NCBI RefSeq assembly: GCF_032854445.1
Contig: NC_088303.1
Coordinates: 28,375,265-28,439,264 of the forward strand
Source: Liolophura sinensis
Taxonomy: Eukaryota; Mollusca; Polyplacophora; Chitonida; Chitonidae
DNA: 64,000 nucleotides
Reading direction: 5' to 3'
Positions 11,877 through 22,741 of the stretch are shown here, in pieces. Position 1 is the stretch's first letter. Every line of letters starts with the position of its first letter. Below the pieces are notes generated by a model that was given only the letters and a program-made list of their open reading frames with translations, made no database searches and was not told the DNA's origin. Both the position numbers and the translations under genes were made by a program.

Positions 11877-12064
11877 AAAGGTCAAATTAATATTTAGTCG
11901 AGATTAACCATAAACGATTTATTAATATCAATAAATCGCTGCCATGAATAAGTAATATCGATGAATGAATTATCGATATTGATAGATATCAATGATTTAG
12001 TAATCACTATCAATGATTTATTTATCAATATCTACAATTTTCGATTAAATGTTAATTGGGCCGC
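11877..12064. mobile_element. MITE family 1, both termini present
   Basis: About 190 bp. The left end AAAGGTCAAATTAATATTTA and the right end (reverse complement of AAATGTTAATTGGGCC) are inverted copies. The interior is built of palindromic ATCGATA and TATCAATGATTTA motifs. No coding capacity. Confidence 0.65.
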
Positions 12065-12193
12065 TCATGATCTTATCGATACATATATACATTTTGTATT
12101 ATTTTTTCCTTTAACACCGAGTATTTTCTAGCTTACTGGATGGAGCATGGAATGCTTTTGCATAGTTAATACATATACAATGTATGTACATGT

Positions 12194-12406
12194 ATTTTAT
12201 TTATTTATTTATTTCATTTGTGTTTTACACCGTACTCAAGAATATTTCACTTATACGACGGCGAAACCCACGACCATCAGCAGGTTGCTGGCCGGAGAGG
12301 AAGCCAACATGAGCTGGACTTGAATTCACAGTGACCGCATTGGTGAGAGGCTCCTGGGTCATTACGCTGCGCAAGCGCGCTAACCAACTTAGCCATGGAG
12401 CCCCCC
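12194..12406 (-). mobile_element. SINE family A
   Basis: Tail (TTTA)n, TATTTCACTTATACGACGGC, AGCTGGACTTGAATTCACAG and the head ending TAGCCATGGAGCC in reverse. Part of the central block is deleted. A poly-C run (about 12402-12412) follows the head end. Confidence 0.85.
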
Positions 12407-12989
12407 CCCCCCTATATGTACACGTAGCCTACATGTAAAACTCATCAATATACAGGGAGTGAGCAAGTATAATGAAGTAGTAGCCTACAATGGCCATGTA
12501 TTAGTTTGCATGATAACTGATTGGTTGAAGTATATGACCTACCTATTTCCCCACAAACTCATACGATACAGACATATGTAACTTCTCGAACCAAAACAAT
12601 ATTTTGGAGAGGGAAAGAACTATTTTTTTTTGGACAAACCACAAAAATGTCACGTTTTCCCACATATTTCCATGTCTGTCGGTAAAATATTAAAAATCGA
12701 GTCCACGCCGTAACAGAAATGGGCAAAATTCTGGCCATTAGCCCTTACTAGTTCTGTACCACTTTTCACAGTGGTATCACTTTAGATATCACTGCAGTAG
12801 AAAAATATTACATAGTCATCCATATGCTATAGAGTTTCGTATCTTTTCTTCAAACTTAAACGTGTACTGTGACGTTACGCTATTGTTTGCGCAGTTGACT
12901 ATTTATCAATAATCCGCGCTTGTAAGTTTGTGGTTTGAGTGGTGATGGATGACGACTTGTACCACCTGGGCCTTAGATTAGTATACGGT
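12407..12989. other. Non-coding stretch
   Basis: No gene, tandem repeat or mobile element recognised. Confidence 0.35.
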
Positions 12990-13075
12990 AGAGATGAATT
13001 CGAACTCACGAACACAAGGCTTTAGAATATTCCCATATCCCACTGAGCTATCAGAGAAGACCTCACAACCTTCTC
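12990..13075 (-). mobile_element. tRNA-like fragment, probable SINE head
   Basis: The reverse strand reads GATAGCTCAGTGGGATATGG ... GTGAGTTCGAATTC, resembling A and B boxes of a tRNA-derived head. No cloverleaf can be closed convincingly, so it is not called a tRNA gene. Confidence 0.35.
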
Positions 13076-14400
13076 CTCATAGACGAATCTAAGCCTTTGT
13101 TGAGACGTCAATCCTTTGTCTAACCGATCATAAGAAATAAGCGTCCATTCGTTTCTGATCAATGTGAAATTCATTTTCAAACGATTTCGTTCTTCGTCTT
13201 CATTTCAAATACACTAAATGCTGCCAGTGCGAGAAAAGGCAGAGTAGCGTCATCAATTCTCTTAGGCACAAATATGAACAGCAAGGTGAACTTGTGGGTC
13301 TAATTTGTGGTATTCTGATTACGAACATTTTGAATATCTCGAGGCCTGGTTATGTCAATGTGACAGAGATTGTATAATCTACTGTAAGATTTCCCCAGAT
13401 TATATGTAAGCTTCAATCAATTCAGACTTACTTTCTCGCGTAACTAATCATAAACCGAGTGACTGTCCATAATCTTAAACATCCAGTTGTGATCTATATA
13501 GAGTACAACGGACTAGACTCCTCGTGGCTAAAAGCTCTAACGCTGCTGCACTAAAACTTCATGTAACATTGTCACGAAAGATCAATAATGCTGCTAATGT
13601 ATTATATTTCATTATGCAAATAATGCGGCTCGGCCGGCACGAAAGAGCATTCATTGACTCTAATTGTGATGTAACGTTTTTTTTTCACTCTTTGTTTGAA
13701 ATAACACCGCCCAATTCTTGAAAAAGAATCGATAGTTGTTATGTTACTACAAACACGTTTAAGTAGGAGAAACAATTCGCAACAGTTGTTTCTTGAAAGA
13801 GAATCGACGTGGCGCTACGCGTGTATTTAATTAGGGTCAGGATTTTAATGTTACCTCCAATTGGATTAAAAGAGTTCACAACTTGTATCCTGGGCTTTCC
13901 AAATAAAGTACCAAAATTCTGTCTTAAAACTAGGTCTTCAAACTAGCCTTTATGTTATCGTGGCGTAATCCGTGTAGGAAATGAACGAGCAAAATACCTT
14001 CAAACGGGTACACATTTTCTGGGTGAAGTCGAAGTTTGTCTTCGATTGTTTCGATTTTTTTGTCCTTTATTGTGTTTTACATTTCACTCGGAAAAGGTAC
14101 TTTCCTTGCAATAATTCTGGGAGATCCGATCGAGGTGGTCGAATCCAAAGCCTTTTAAAGTGTGGTGTTTCTTATCCCTCGTTCCTCACCCTCTCCCTCT
14201 ATTCTATATCCTTCACTGGCATAGTCCACAGTATTGCTTCAATGACAAAGATAAAAATGTTTTTCATTTAAAAGCAGAGGAAAACATAGAAAAATGATAT
14301 AACAGAATCAGATGAAAGAGTACGGAACCGCGGAAGAGATATAGTTTTATGATTCTTATTTTTTTAGCCATCGAAAAAAAAAAAGAGAATTAAAAAAACT
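13076..14400. other. Non-coding stretch
   Basis: Short ORFs only (for example 13981-14271 on plus) without domain resemblance. Confidence 0.35.
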
Positions 14401-14560
14401 ATTCTGATACGCCGGGAAAGTACATTCTCCCAACTTAACCAACCAATCGAAATGCTGATACGCCGGGAAAGTACATTCCCCCAACTTAACCAACCAGTCA
14501 AAATGCTGATACGCCGGGAAAGTACATTCCCCCAACTTAACCAACCAGTCGAAATGCTGA
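14401..14560. repeat. 51-bp tandem repeat, three copies
   Basis: Units start at 14404, 14455 and 14506 with CTGATACGCCGGGAAAGTAC and continue through CCAACTTAACCAACCAGTCG. Period is exactly 51, so ORFs stay open on both strands; the repeated peptide in those ORFs is not evidence of a protein. Confidence 0.9.
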
Positions 14561-15300
14561 TATTTGAAATAATAGTTTCTCATTGGCCACTAAGTCGGGG
14601 GAAAGGACTTTGGCCCGAGTTAGCTGATTTAGTTTCTTCTCTTTTTTCCGACGGCCAAAAAGAGAATTCATCAACTAAAATTTATCACTGAGTGGTTACT
14701 TTCCCCTGTGTTAATGATCCAATCAGAAATGACGTTACTTAGAGTGCAGCATTGCGTTGGTCCTCTATAAGTCTGCGGGAGGTGGGGTGGGGGGGGGGAA
14801 GTACTTTACCCCGAGTTAGCAGGCTTACCCCTATGTTAGTCAGCCATTGGCATCATCAGTTGTTGATATACGTCCTTGTAAGATGGATTCTACTAATAGA
14901 GAGCAGCTTACTTATATGTATTCGGACAGATAATATGACAAGGTCAGCTAGATAGGCCTGTATATAGTAGGCCTAAGGATGTTGATAGGCTCGAGAGAAA
15001 ATGAGAGGCATAAGTGAGGACAGTAGTTAAGGAAATATACCACATATGGCATATTCAGAACATGATAATGTTTGTGGGTTGTCATATGGATGAATAACAG
15101 TATTATGGGAGTTGGTCGGGCCATGGAGGTAGAGTGGAATCGGACGCTGGGGATACAGTCGTTACACGGATAATGCAGACTTATGGCCCCAAACGGTGTT
15201 TCAAAAAACATCTGTGATTGGCTGGCTAACTCTTGGATAAGTCTGCTGACTCGGCAAAAAGTACTTTCCCCCGACTTAGTGAATCATTTCGCATGCTGCA
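14561..15300. repeat. Scattered diverged relatives of the 51-bp unit
   Basis: Motifs of the type AAGTACTTTCCCCCGACTTA or their complements occur near 14595, 14700, 14800 and 15260, spaced about 100-450 bases, with A(A/T)GCTG-type flanks. The cluster looks like an old, decayed extension of the array. A poly-G run occurs near 14787-14798. Confidence 0.45.
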
Positions 15301-16457
15301 TTCTAAATAACAAAGCTTCTGAATGGATCACTAACACTTATTATTTATACATATGAAAACCCAGAAAAATGTTTGTTTAAATAAATTCTCTTATTTTTTT
15401 CGCCGTAGAAAACAAGAGAATTATATGTCCTTTCCATGGTTCCGTAAGGGAGCGTGAAAACATATTTGCAAATTTTGTCTTTAATAATTTTCTTTTTCTT
15501 CTTTTTCTATCAAGGGAAATGGTATTTGGAAATATTTCTAAATGATGGTTATTATGACAATATTTATGAATATATTGAAATATAAATATGATCAAAATCT
15601 AGGTTGAACACATTTGTTAGTTGAAAATACAAAATTCTAATGCAAATATATGTTTATCAAGCATGTTTTGTACATCCTCATTTCTAACATTACTACACAA
15701 AAGTGGTGGTCCCAAATACCCACCATACAAAATAATTTTCATGTCTCTTTTTCTGTTTGAACAAAAATCGATCACATTTACAACTAAGTTTTTCATCTGA
15801 ACTTTATGTAATTTTTATGTATTGTCCACTATAAACATTATGAAGTTCCAGAATAAGATTAGTCCGATGGCCATCACTCGAAGTTCCCTTACTGTTATAG
15901 CTGCACGGTTGACTGTGAACAGCGGTTTTTCCTTGACATGTATGTATGTATGCATACAATGAGGTCAGGCCTGGGAAGGTAAACTTCCAGGCTCGTTTCT
16001 CCTTTGACAAAGATCACTCCGCCGGTCTCAACACTACATACCGTCAGGTGACCGGTTTATACCCTTGTAGGCCCGTATAGCGCAAGACAATTAACCTCTT
16101 CAAATAACACCGCTCAATTTACGGACACGCTATAGCCTTGCGTACATGATGAAGGACAAATTCGACTTGGCGAAAAATGAGAAAGAGAAAGGTAAGTTCC
16201 GGAAATTTGGCTGCACACAACATTTTGCATGTGCCTAATGGTTTTGTAACGCCCTGTTCCTTATGCAAAGTATAAGTTTTGCCTTTGTTGCCGCAGTGCA
16301 AAAACCAGGGACAACAGCGTATATGCAAAATGCGTTTGGTTTTCCTGGTATCTCATGACAAGAAATGTTTGTCGAATTTTGAGATGCGTCATACACGTAG
16401 GTCTGATTTTGACACCGCTGATCAGAGTGCTCACAGAATACACGTAGAATGAATAAG
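15301..16457. other. Non-coding AT-rich stretch
   Basis: Nothing recognised beyond short ORFs and a few TATG repeats near 15940. Confidence 0.35.
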
Positions 16458-16590
16458 GTCTTGCAGGAACCTATGGATGGTCGTGGGTATACCCCGGGCT
16501 CTGCTCGGTTTCCAACCATCCTAATGTAGGCCGCCGTCATGTAAGTGAAATTTTCTTAAAGTACCGCGTAGAACACCAACCAAATACACA
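16458..16590 (+). mobile_element. SINE family A, 5'-truncated
   Basis: Keeps GGATGGTCGTGGGTATACCC, CTCTGCTCGGTTTCC and a diverged AAATTTTCTTAAAGTACCGC tail block. Confidence 0.75.
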
Positions 16591-16844
16591 AAATAGAACA
16601 AATAATATGTGTATATGTATTTGTAAATGGTAATTCACACAACAATTAGCAGAGTACGAGAGACTTTTAAAGACGCAATGTATAAAAACTTTTTAAAATT
16701 TGGCCATTATTTGGCCGTAGGACGGATTTCAAATTATCTAGCGGTTAAGTTCCACATCCGGTATACCACTTGTATATAGAACATGACAGGGAGTTGCAAG
16801 TCGATAATTTCAAAATCAATTTCGCAAATAACTTAGAAACCAGC

Positions 16845-17197
16845 AGCGAGTGATTGAGTGCAAGTGGTTTAACGTCGTACTTAACAGTTGTTTTCGTCAT
16901 ATGACGACGAAGGAATCCTGAGAGTGCATGCGATGTGCCGCCTTGTTCCATGATGGATTTTCAGCGCTCTTTAATCTAGTGCTGCTTCACTGAGACGCCT
17001 TACCGAAGGCAAGTAATATGCCCCGACCGAGCCATTATACTGATACGCTCAACCAGTCCTTACCCCATCCCCTTCATGCTGAGCGCCAAGCGAGGAAGTT
17101 ACAACCTTCCTCTTTTAAAGTCTTAGGTATGACTCGACCCAGAATTGAACCTTGATCTACCGCTCCCGAAGCGGACGCTCTACCAACTGTAAAAAGC
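16845..17197 (-). mobile_element. SINE family B (tRNA-derived), near full length
   Basis: In reverse: tRNA head CAGTTGGTAGAGCGTCCGCT with a B-box-like GGTTCAATTCTGGGTCGA, then CTAAGACTTTAAAAGAGG, a body with TGCTGAGCGCCAAGCGAGGA on the plus strand, and a tail with ACGTCGTACTTAACAG. A full-length plus copy is at 62245-62612. Confidence 0.8.
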
Positions 17198-17216
17198 AGC
17201 AGGTCAATATAATTGG

Positions 17217-17320
17217 TGACGTACAGCATAGAGAGTATAAAACCAGAGCGGTAAGAACAGTGAGATATCTGGCAAATGGTCCCACGTAACCGGTGAAATG
17301 CGCCCTCTAGCCAAAACGTC
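17217..17320 (+). mobile_element. MITE family 2, half copy
   Basis: TACAGCATAGAGAGTATAAA, CTGGCAAATGGTCCCACG and TAACCGGTGAAATGCGCCC match the terminal repeat of the complete copy at 54738-55105. Confidence 0.5.
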
Positions 17321-17471
17321 CATCACCATAACGTCCGCTAATACATCCTTTTAGGTTAGCCGATATAACCTGACAAGAATATTCCTCTTATTAAACCTGC
17401 TGGTACCTAGAAACAATTAACAGGTGAATAAGACAGAAAAGTATACATATTACACATTTTTAAAATATAAT

Positions 17472-17665
17472 TAAAGACGTACAGCATAAAGAGTAAAACC
17501 AGATCAGCGACGACTGTGTGATAGCTGGCAAATGGTCACACGTAACCGGTGAAATACTGTCTCTATCTCAAATTACCTCAGTTAAGGTTTTATTCTAACT
17601 GTTCATGTAAATGCATAAATATTAGCACAATACACGCCCCCAAGCACCATAATTTAACACATAAT
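17472..17665 (+). mobile_element. MITE family 2, left half
   Basis: Terminal repeat (CGTACAGCATAAAGAGTAAA ... CAAATGGTCACACGTAACCG) followed by the interior block CTAACTGTTCATGTAAATGC. The right-hand inverted terminus is missing. Confidence 0.6.
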
Positions 17666-19137
17666 AGACGTAAGGGGGCCTTATGTTTTGTAATGAAACA
17701 GTTTGCTTTGCGGAGAGTTGTTATTAAGAGAAACAACCAAATAACTCCAACTCTGACCACGTCGATCTCAGTTCAGACGTCATTCTTGCTCGGCAGGTGC
17801 ATTAGTGGCCATTTATTAATAGAAGTGATGGACCTATTCCCACATCTACCGAAATGATGATAACTATTGACGACCCCATTCGCAAAGGGTTTTATTATGT
17901 GCTGTCTTCTATCTATAATCAGAATCCATTCTTCCAACAATGGCGAGAAGAATCAAACACCGTCATTGCATTGTGTGTTATATAATCTATTGATATGTCC
18001 GTGTGACATAAAAACAAAAAATTAAGATGGTGTATAAAACTCTTACATCAGTTGAAAAACAAATACACACTTTTTGAATAATAGTCATGTATAGGGGACC
18101 GGCGAAGCTGATAGCCTTTATGTAATAAGATGATCGTTTTGCTACCGCTGAGAAAACTATACCTGACATTACAAATTTAGACAAGTCAATTTTTGTCTAT
18201 GATCATGTACCGGTAGTAATGATGTGCATAACTGTTCGCGTTATTCATCTGTTATTGTTTGTAACGGAGAGTTCCTTATGTCCATATATCTGGTCTTACC
18301 TATACATGTCCAAGAATGCCATGGCGGGCATTTTGACATAAGGTATTGGTCGTTGTTTGGCAGCGGGCGTTTTGGTTAGCGGGAGTTTTAACCTAAATTC
18401 ATGAGTTTTCAACGAACCAAGGAAGACGGACATACAATTCAAATTTCAAACCCGTAATCAGTGGATTTTTTTCAGGTCAAATATAAATATAAGTATCTCA
18501 GTCGCGTTTTATTCAAATTGTTGATAAAAAGATCACGTCGATGTAAGAAACACGGATGTTTATACATCTCCTGGCCTGGGGTTAAACGGAATTACATACA
18601 GCTGTGATACAGATCGCTCGATATCCTGAACGCTCTGTCCATATTTCATATCAAGGGTGGTATATTCTATGTATAGAATTTAAGAAATACCATCTATATT
18701 GTGCACATAACTCTAAAACGATGGATACATCGGGACAGGTTGGCGTTATATAGGTACTTATTTGCCCGATGATAGTACCCGGATTATCTTTAAACGAGGC
18801 CAGCTGAATAACGAAGCATGACCTAGCAACACCTAACTCGGATTTTGTGCAAAGTATTGAACGTGCTACATGTATAAACATGACGACTAAGTGAGTATTG
18901 CATTACCTAAACTCATGACAAACACAATCGTTACGATATTCACAGTGTTTCTTTTCTTTATTCCTAAACAAGTTACCTAACACAACAAATTATACAGTGG
19001 AACCCGGAACATGTTAACGTGACATTTTCGAGTGATGATTTCGTTGGAGGAATAATTGCCATTCATACCATTGCATATTTTTTTCACCTAATTCTGCTAA
19101 AAGTATGGTGCTAGGGCATGTGTAATTTGCAAACATT
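17666..19137. other. Non-coding stretch
   Basis: No supportable gene. Segments at 18325-18400 resemble, in inverted orientation, the GCCAAAACG/CTAACC sequence at 17305-17360; the significance is unclear. Confidence 0.3.
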
Positions 19138-19250
19138 TAAACTTTTACATGAACAGTTATAATAAAATCCTGAGGCAATTGCGTGGGACCATTTGCCATT
19201 TATCACATCGACGTCGTTGCTCTGCATGGTTTTACACTCTATGCAGTAAG
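19138..19250 (-). mobile_element. MITE family 2, half copy
   Basis: In reverse it reads TACTGCATAGAGTGTAAAAC, then GGCAAATGGTCCCACGCAAT and AACTGTTCATGTAAAAGT, matching the terminal half of family 2. Confidence 0.5.
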
Positions 19251-20570
19251 TTCTTTTATTAAATAAGTAGTTAGGTGTATTATTCATAAATTAGGTTATA
19301 AATTATTGACAGTGTTCATCTTATTATATATTTGCACATGAATATTTACATATGGCGGGCTATGAATCGCACAATACTTGATTTTAGCACCACATGTAAT
19401 CGTGGATAGCCCCACTTACATCTTCTGGACTAGCCTGACATCGGGGGACATATTTCAGAGGAACAGGGTTATGGTGACGTAGGTCCAAATAAAAGTCATC
19501 TTTCTTGAAATGTCTCAGGAATTATTAAGATATCAAGAAAAACAAAACAAGAAGAAATCACTTTGCATCACTTTAATTTCATGAACGATGTTTCATTCAT
19601 TCTCATTAATAAAATATATTATATGTCATATAAATTATTAGTATCTGGTGCACACTTTTCTTGAGCAATGATCAGTTGTGGACGCAATGCTTATCACTGG
19701 CGCCTATATAGCTAGAAGTGCCTTATGCTAAAGTGAGAAAAACACTGACACCTTCTTGTCATAAAGCCCAGCTAAATATTTTGTGGATTCACTTGTTGGC
19801 GTACGATGGATCTTTGATTTTCAAGTCCTTTAAGCCACAGGTTTTCTTGTTCTCAGAATTTAAATGCAATCATTTTGTCCGGATTTCCTCAAGTTAAATT
19901 CAAACTGATAATCTATTAATTGCTACGAAAGTCTTAATTACGAAACTGTTTATATTTATCCACATGTCAACGTACCCGATCGCACTACTGCTCAAAACCG
20001 TTGAGAGGAATTTTTAATCTGATGGAACCATTATTGACAAATTGTAATTAAATAGACAATAGACGTGTTAATAATTTGAGCAATTATAGACTTATATAGT
20101 TGATGACCAATACCTGGGTGTTCTACATGTCTCAATAATCTACACATCTAACCCGAAAATGTTCCTTGAATCCACGCTTTGGTCAAAAGTAGCTCAAGAA
20201 AGGAAACGTGGGAAGGGGCGGAGTGGTGCAGTTGTCCTTACCCCATATTTTCATATACAGCATGGAATTTGCCCTACATATTCAAATGGGGCCTATTGAA
20301 ATCTCTGGTGTTGTTCGGAGTCTAATTTTCACTAGGCATGTAACAGACAATGGCTTTTGTAGCCAGCATTGTTTGTTCTGCGGATAGGGATATGTATACT
20401 TTAAACCAGGCGATAAAGGCTAAGTTGTGGTTAAAATATATTAACATTTTACTATCTTGAAAAAATATATAGACTCGACCTAGACAGCTTGTACGCGTAG
20501 GTAAAGTAAAATAGACCGAATGTGAAGAAATACTTGTGTCACATGAAAATATACAAGCATTTGTATTTGA
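19251..20570. other. Non-coding AT-rich stretch
   Basis: Nothing recognised on either strand. Confidence 0.35.
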
Positions 20571-20980
20571 CTACATGGCTCAGTCGGTTCAACCAATGAC
20601 TCATTGAGGTTATCAGGTCCTTGGTCAATGAGGTTCCGTGTTCAAATCCAGCTCCCTATTTCGACTGTGGCTCTTAGTGAAGACTGATTGAGTGCTTGGG
20701 ATTTAATGTCGTACTTAACAATTCTTCAGTCATATGACTACGAAGGAGTCCTTAGAGTGCATGTAATGTGTCTCCTTGTTAGAGACGGATTTCCACCGCT
20801 CTTTTATGTAGTGCTGCTTCACTGGGACAACTTACCGGAAGGCAAGCCATTATACTGATACGGGTCAACCAGTCGTTGCACTTCCTCTTAATACTGAATG
20901 TCAAGCGAGGAAGTTACAGCTTCCTCTTTTAAGGTCTTAGGTGTGACCCGACCAAGGATTGAGCCGAATCGGGGCCGGTC
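20571..20980 (-). mobile_element. SINE family B copy next to a second tRNA-like head
   Basis: 20665-20975 is a reverse family B body (ATTTAATGTCGTACTTAAC ... AGCGAGGAAGTTACAGCTTC ... CTTTTAAGGTCTTAGGTGTG). 20571-20660 holds a plus-strand tRNA-like head (TGGCTCAGTCGGTTCAACCA ... GTTCAAATCC), so two insertions appear to abut. Confidence 0.6.
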
Positions 20981-21119
20981 CTTTAAGTGAAGTTTGCCTT
21001 GTACTGATACTTGGCAAATGATGGTTGTTTTTTTTTCTCTGGGCAATCCAGTTGACTCAGCTCATAAATCTGGCCGCCGTCATGTGTGTGAAAAGTAAAT
21101 AAAGTAAAATGGGGGTACA

Positions 21120-21312
21120 CAAACCTGCTTCTGATGCGGTCGCTGTGAGTACAATTCCAGCTCATGCTGCTTTCCTCTCCGGCTGTGGATGGTCGTGGGT
21201 TTCCCCCGGGCTCTGCCCGGTTTTCTCCAACCATAATACTGGCTGTCGTTGTATAAGTGAAATATTCTTAAGTACGGCGTAAAACACCAATCAAATAAAC
21301 AAATAAATGAAC
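21120..21312 (+). mobile_element. SINE family A, rearranged copy
   Basis: GATGCGGTCGCTGTGAGTAC, GGATGGTCGTGGGTTTCCCC, TATTCTTAAGTACGGCGTAA tail. A second piece of the same body (TCTGGCCGCCGTCATG) lies just upstream at 21067-21090, so the copy is disrupted or duplicated. Confidence 0.75.
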
Positions 21313-21419
21313 ATACCTGCTTCTGCACCCGATCATGATTAAATCAAATACTGCTCTATACAATCTTGCTTCAAAATTACTGCAAAGATTCCATCAGTCA
21401 TTATTGGGAGTGGATCGTG

Positions 21420-21535
21420 GCCGAGCAGTTAAAGAGTATGTAAAATGTATTTCAGTCTCTATGATCGTCGTTATATGACTAAAAAATTGGTAAGTACGAC
21501 GTTAAACCCCATGCACTCACTCACTCAATTTCTAT
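21420..21535 (+). mobile_element. SINE family B, tail fragment
   Basis: Ends with GTTATATGACTAAAAAATTG, GTACGACGTTAAACCCCA and a short (CACT)n run, the same 3' end as the copy at 62245-62612. Confidence 0.6.
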
Positions 21536-22677
21536 GACACGACACGTGAGGGTTCAATCCAGGTTTTGGACGAGGAATTTTCAGATTCCCCTGTTCTCAT
21601 TGTTCGTTGGGCCTTGTTGACAATCAAAATCATTGTGAATTATTTGCTTTTGTACACTGACTGAACACATTAGGGATGAGCCGGAAAGACGAGTGCGGCA
21701 GCACATGAATGGCGAATAAACCCATCTTGTTGCCCGAAAGGTTGGAATCCATCTTGACCTTGCAAAATCCTACGGAAGCACTTTGACCAGTGATGACGAC
21801 TTTCTTTTATGGTGTAGCGAGAGGCTCTGAATTTTCTGAGACATTGTGTAGCTGTCATGGTCACCCTAGGAGGATAAACTCCGGATTGACTTCCTGTTTA
21901 TTTTTATACACTTTTGTTGGTGTTAAGATGTCATTTTATCCCAAAAAACTCATGCCATGATCCACATGTTTCCTTCTGTTTCTTTCTCCGGTAAAAATAG
22001 CATAACTAACATCTATTTTCAGTACTATATACACGGCATTGTAAACAAATATTCCAAAAAAAACGGTAACATTTTGAAAGGTTTATATCCACACACATTA
22101 ATCTCTATAAGATGGAGAAAAAAGTGTCTAATAACATGTAGAGAAACAATTTGTCCTATGTCGCTTCCGGTTTTATGATTTTAATCTGCACTGACCACAG
22201 ATAGAACCTTCAGATATCAAACATCGGGCTTAATTAATGTGATGGCCTTTAAAATGTAAAAAACTGTAAAGGATACAGAAGTTAACACATTTACTATCCA
22301 CCACAACGCTTCAACTACGTAAATGTTTGTCGTCACCGGCCAACCACAAGGGGAAGAGGTCACATAATATCCTAAGTATTTCGTCTTTGTCATGGATGTA
22401 CTAGTGCAAAAAAACGAGAATGCATATTGAGTTTCTGATTTTGTTATGTCTCTAATTCTTGACTTTAATCAGTCTGTATAGGAGACGCTAGCGTGATAGG
22501 TAACGTGTTTGCAGCTGTATTGTTTCGAAGTTCACATTCAAATCCTGTTGCACCTAGACCATACAAAATCTGAAGGATTCAATCCGAGCATTTCGATGTA
22601 TATATACATATTTGACAGTGTGTCATAATTTCCCCGTGAATATCTTGTATGAAATTTCATCGCCGAAGTGCTTGACA
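21536..22677. other. Non-coding stretch, upstream flank of the SLC17 gene
   Basis: No recognised element. Promoter of the SLC17 gene would be expected here if the first exon at 22678 is right. Confidence 0.3.
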
Positions 22678-22741
22678 ATGGGAAACCGGTACAAGCAGCG
22701 TCTGATTCAAATGCTCACTGGAAGAAGATTGGCATCAAAAG
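22678..22741 (+). CDS. Proposed first coding exon of the SLC17 gene
   Basis: The only short ATG-to-donor segment I found in the 1.4 kb upstream of exon 2 that leaves one base before the intron, as exon 2 requires (|TC CCT). It has A at -3 and G at +4 and encodes 21 polar, basic residues, as expected for a cytoplasmic N-terminus before the first helix. Not homology-based. Confidence 0.5.

Noticed and set aside
14356-14691. ORFs with a repeated 17-residue peptide
   Set aside because: The 51-bp period is a multiple of three, which keeps frames open on both strands; no start context, splice sites or composition bias supports coding.
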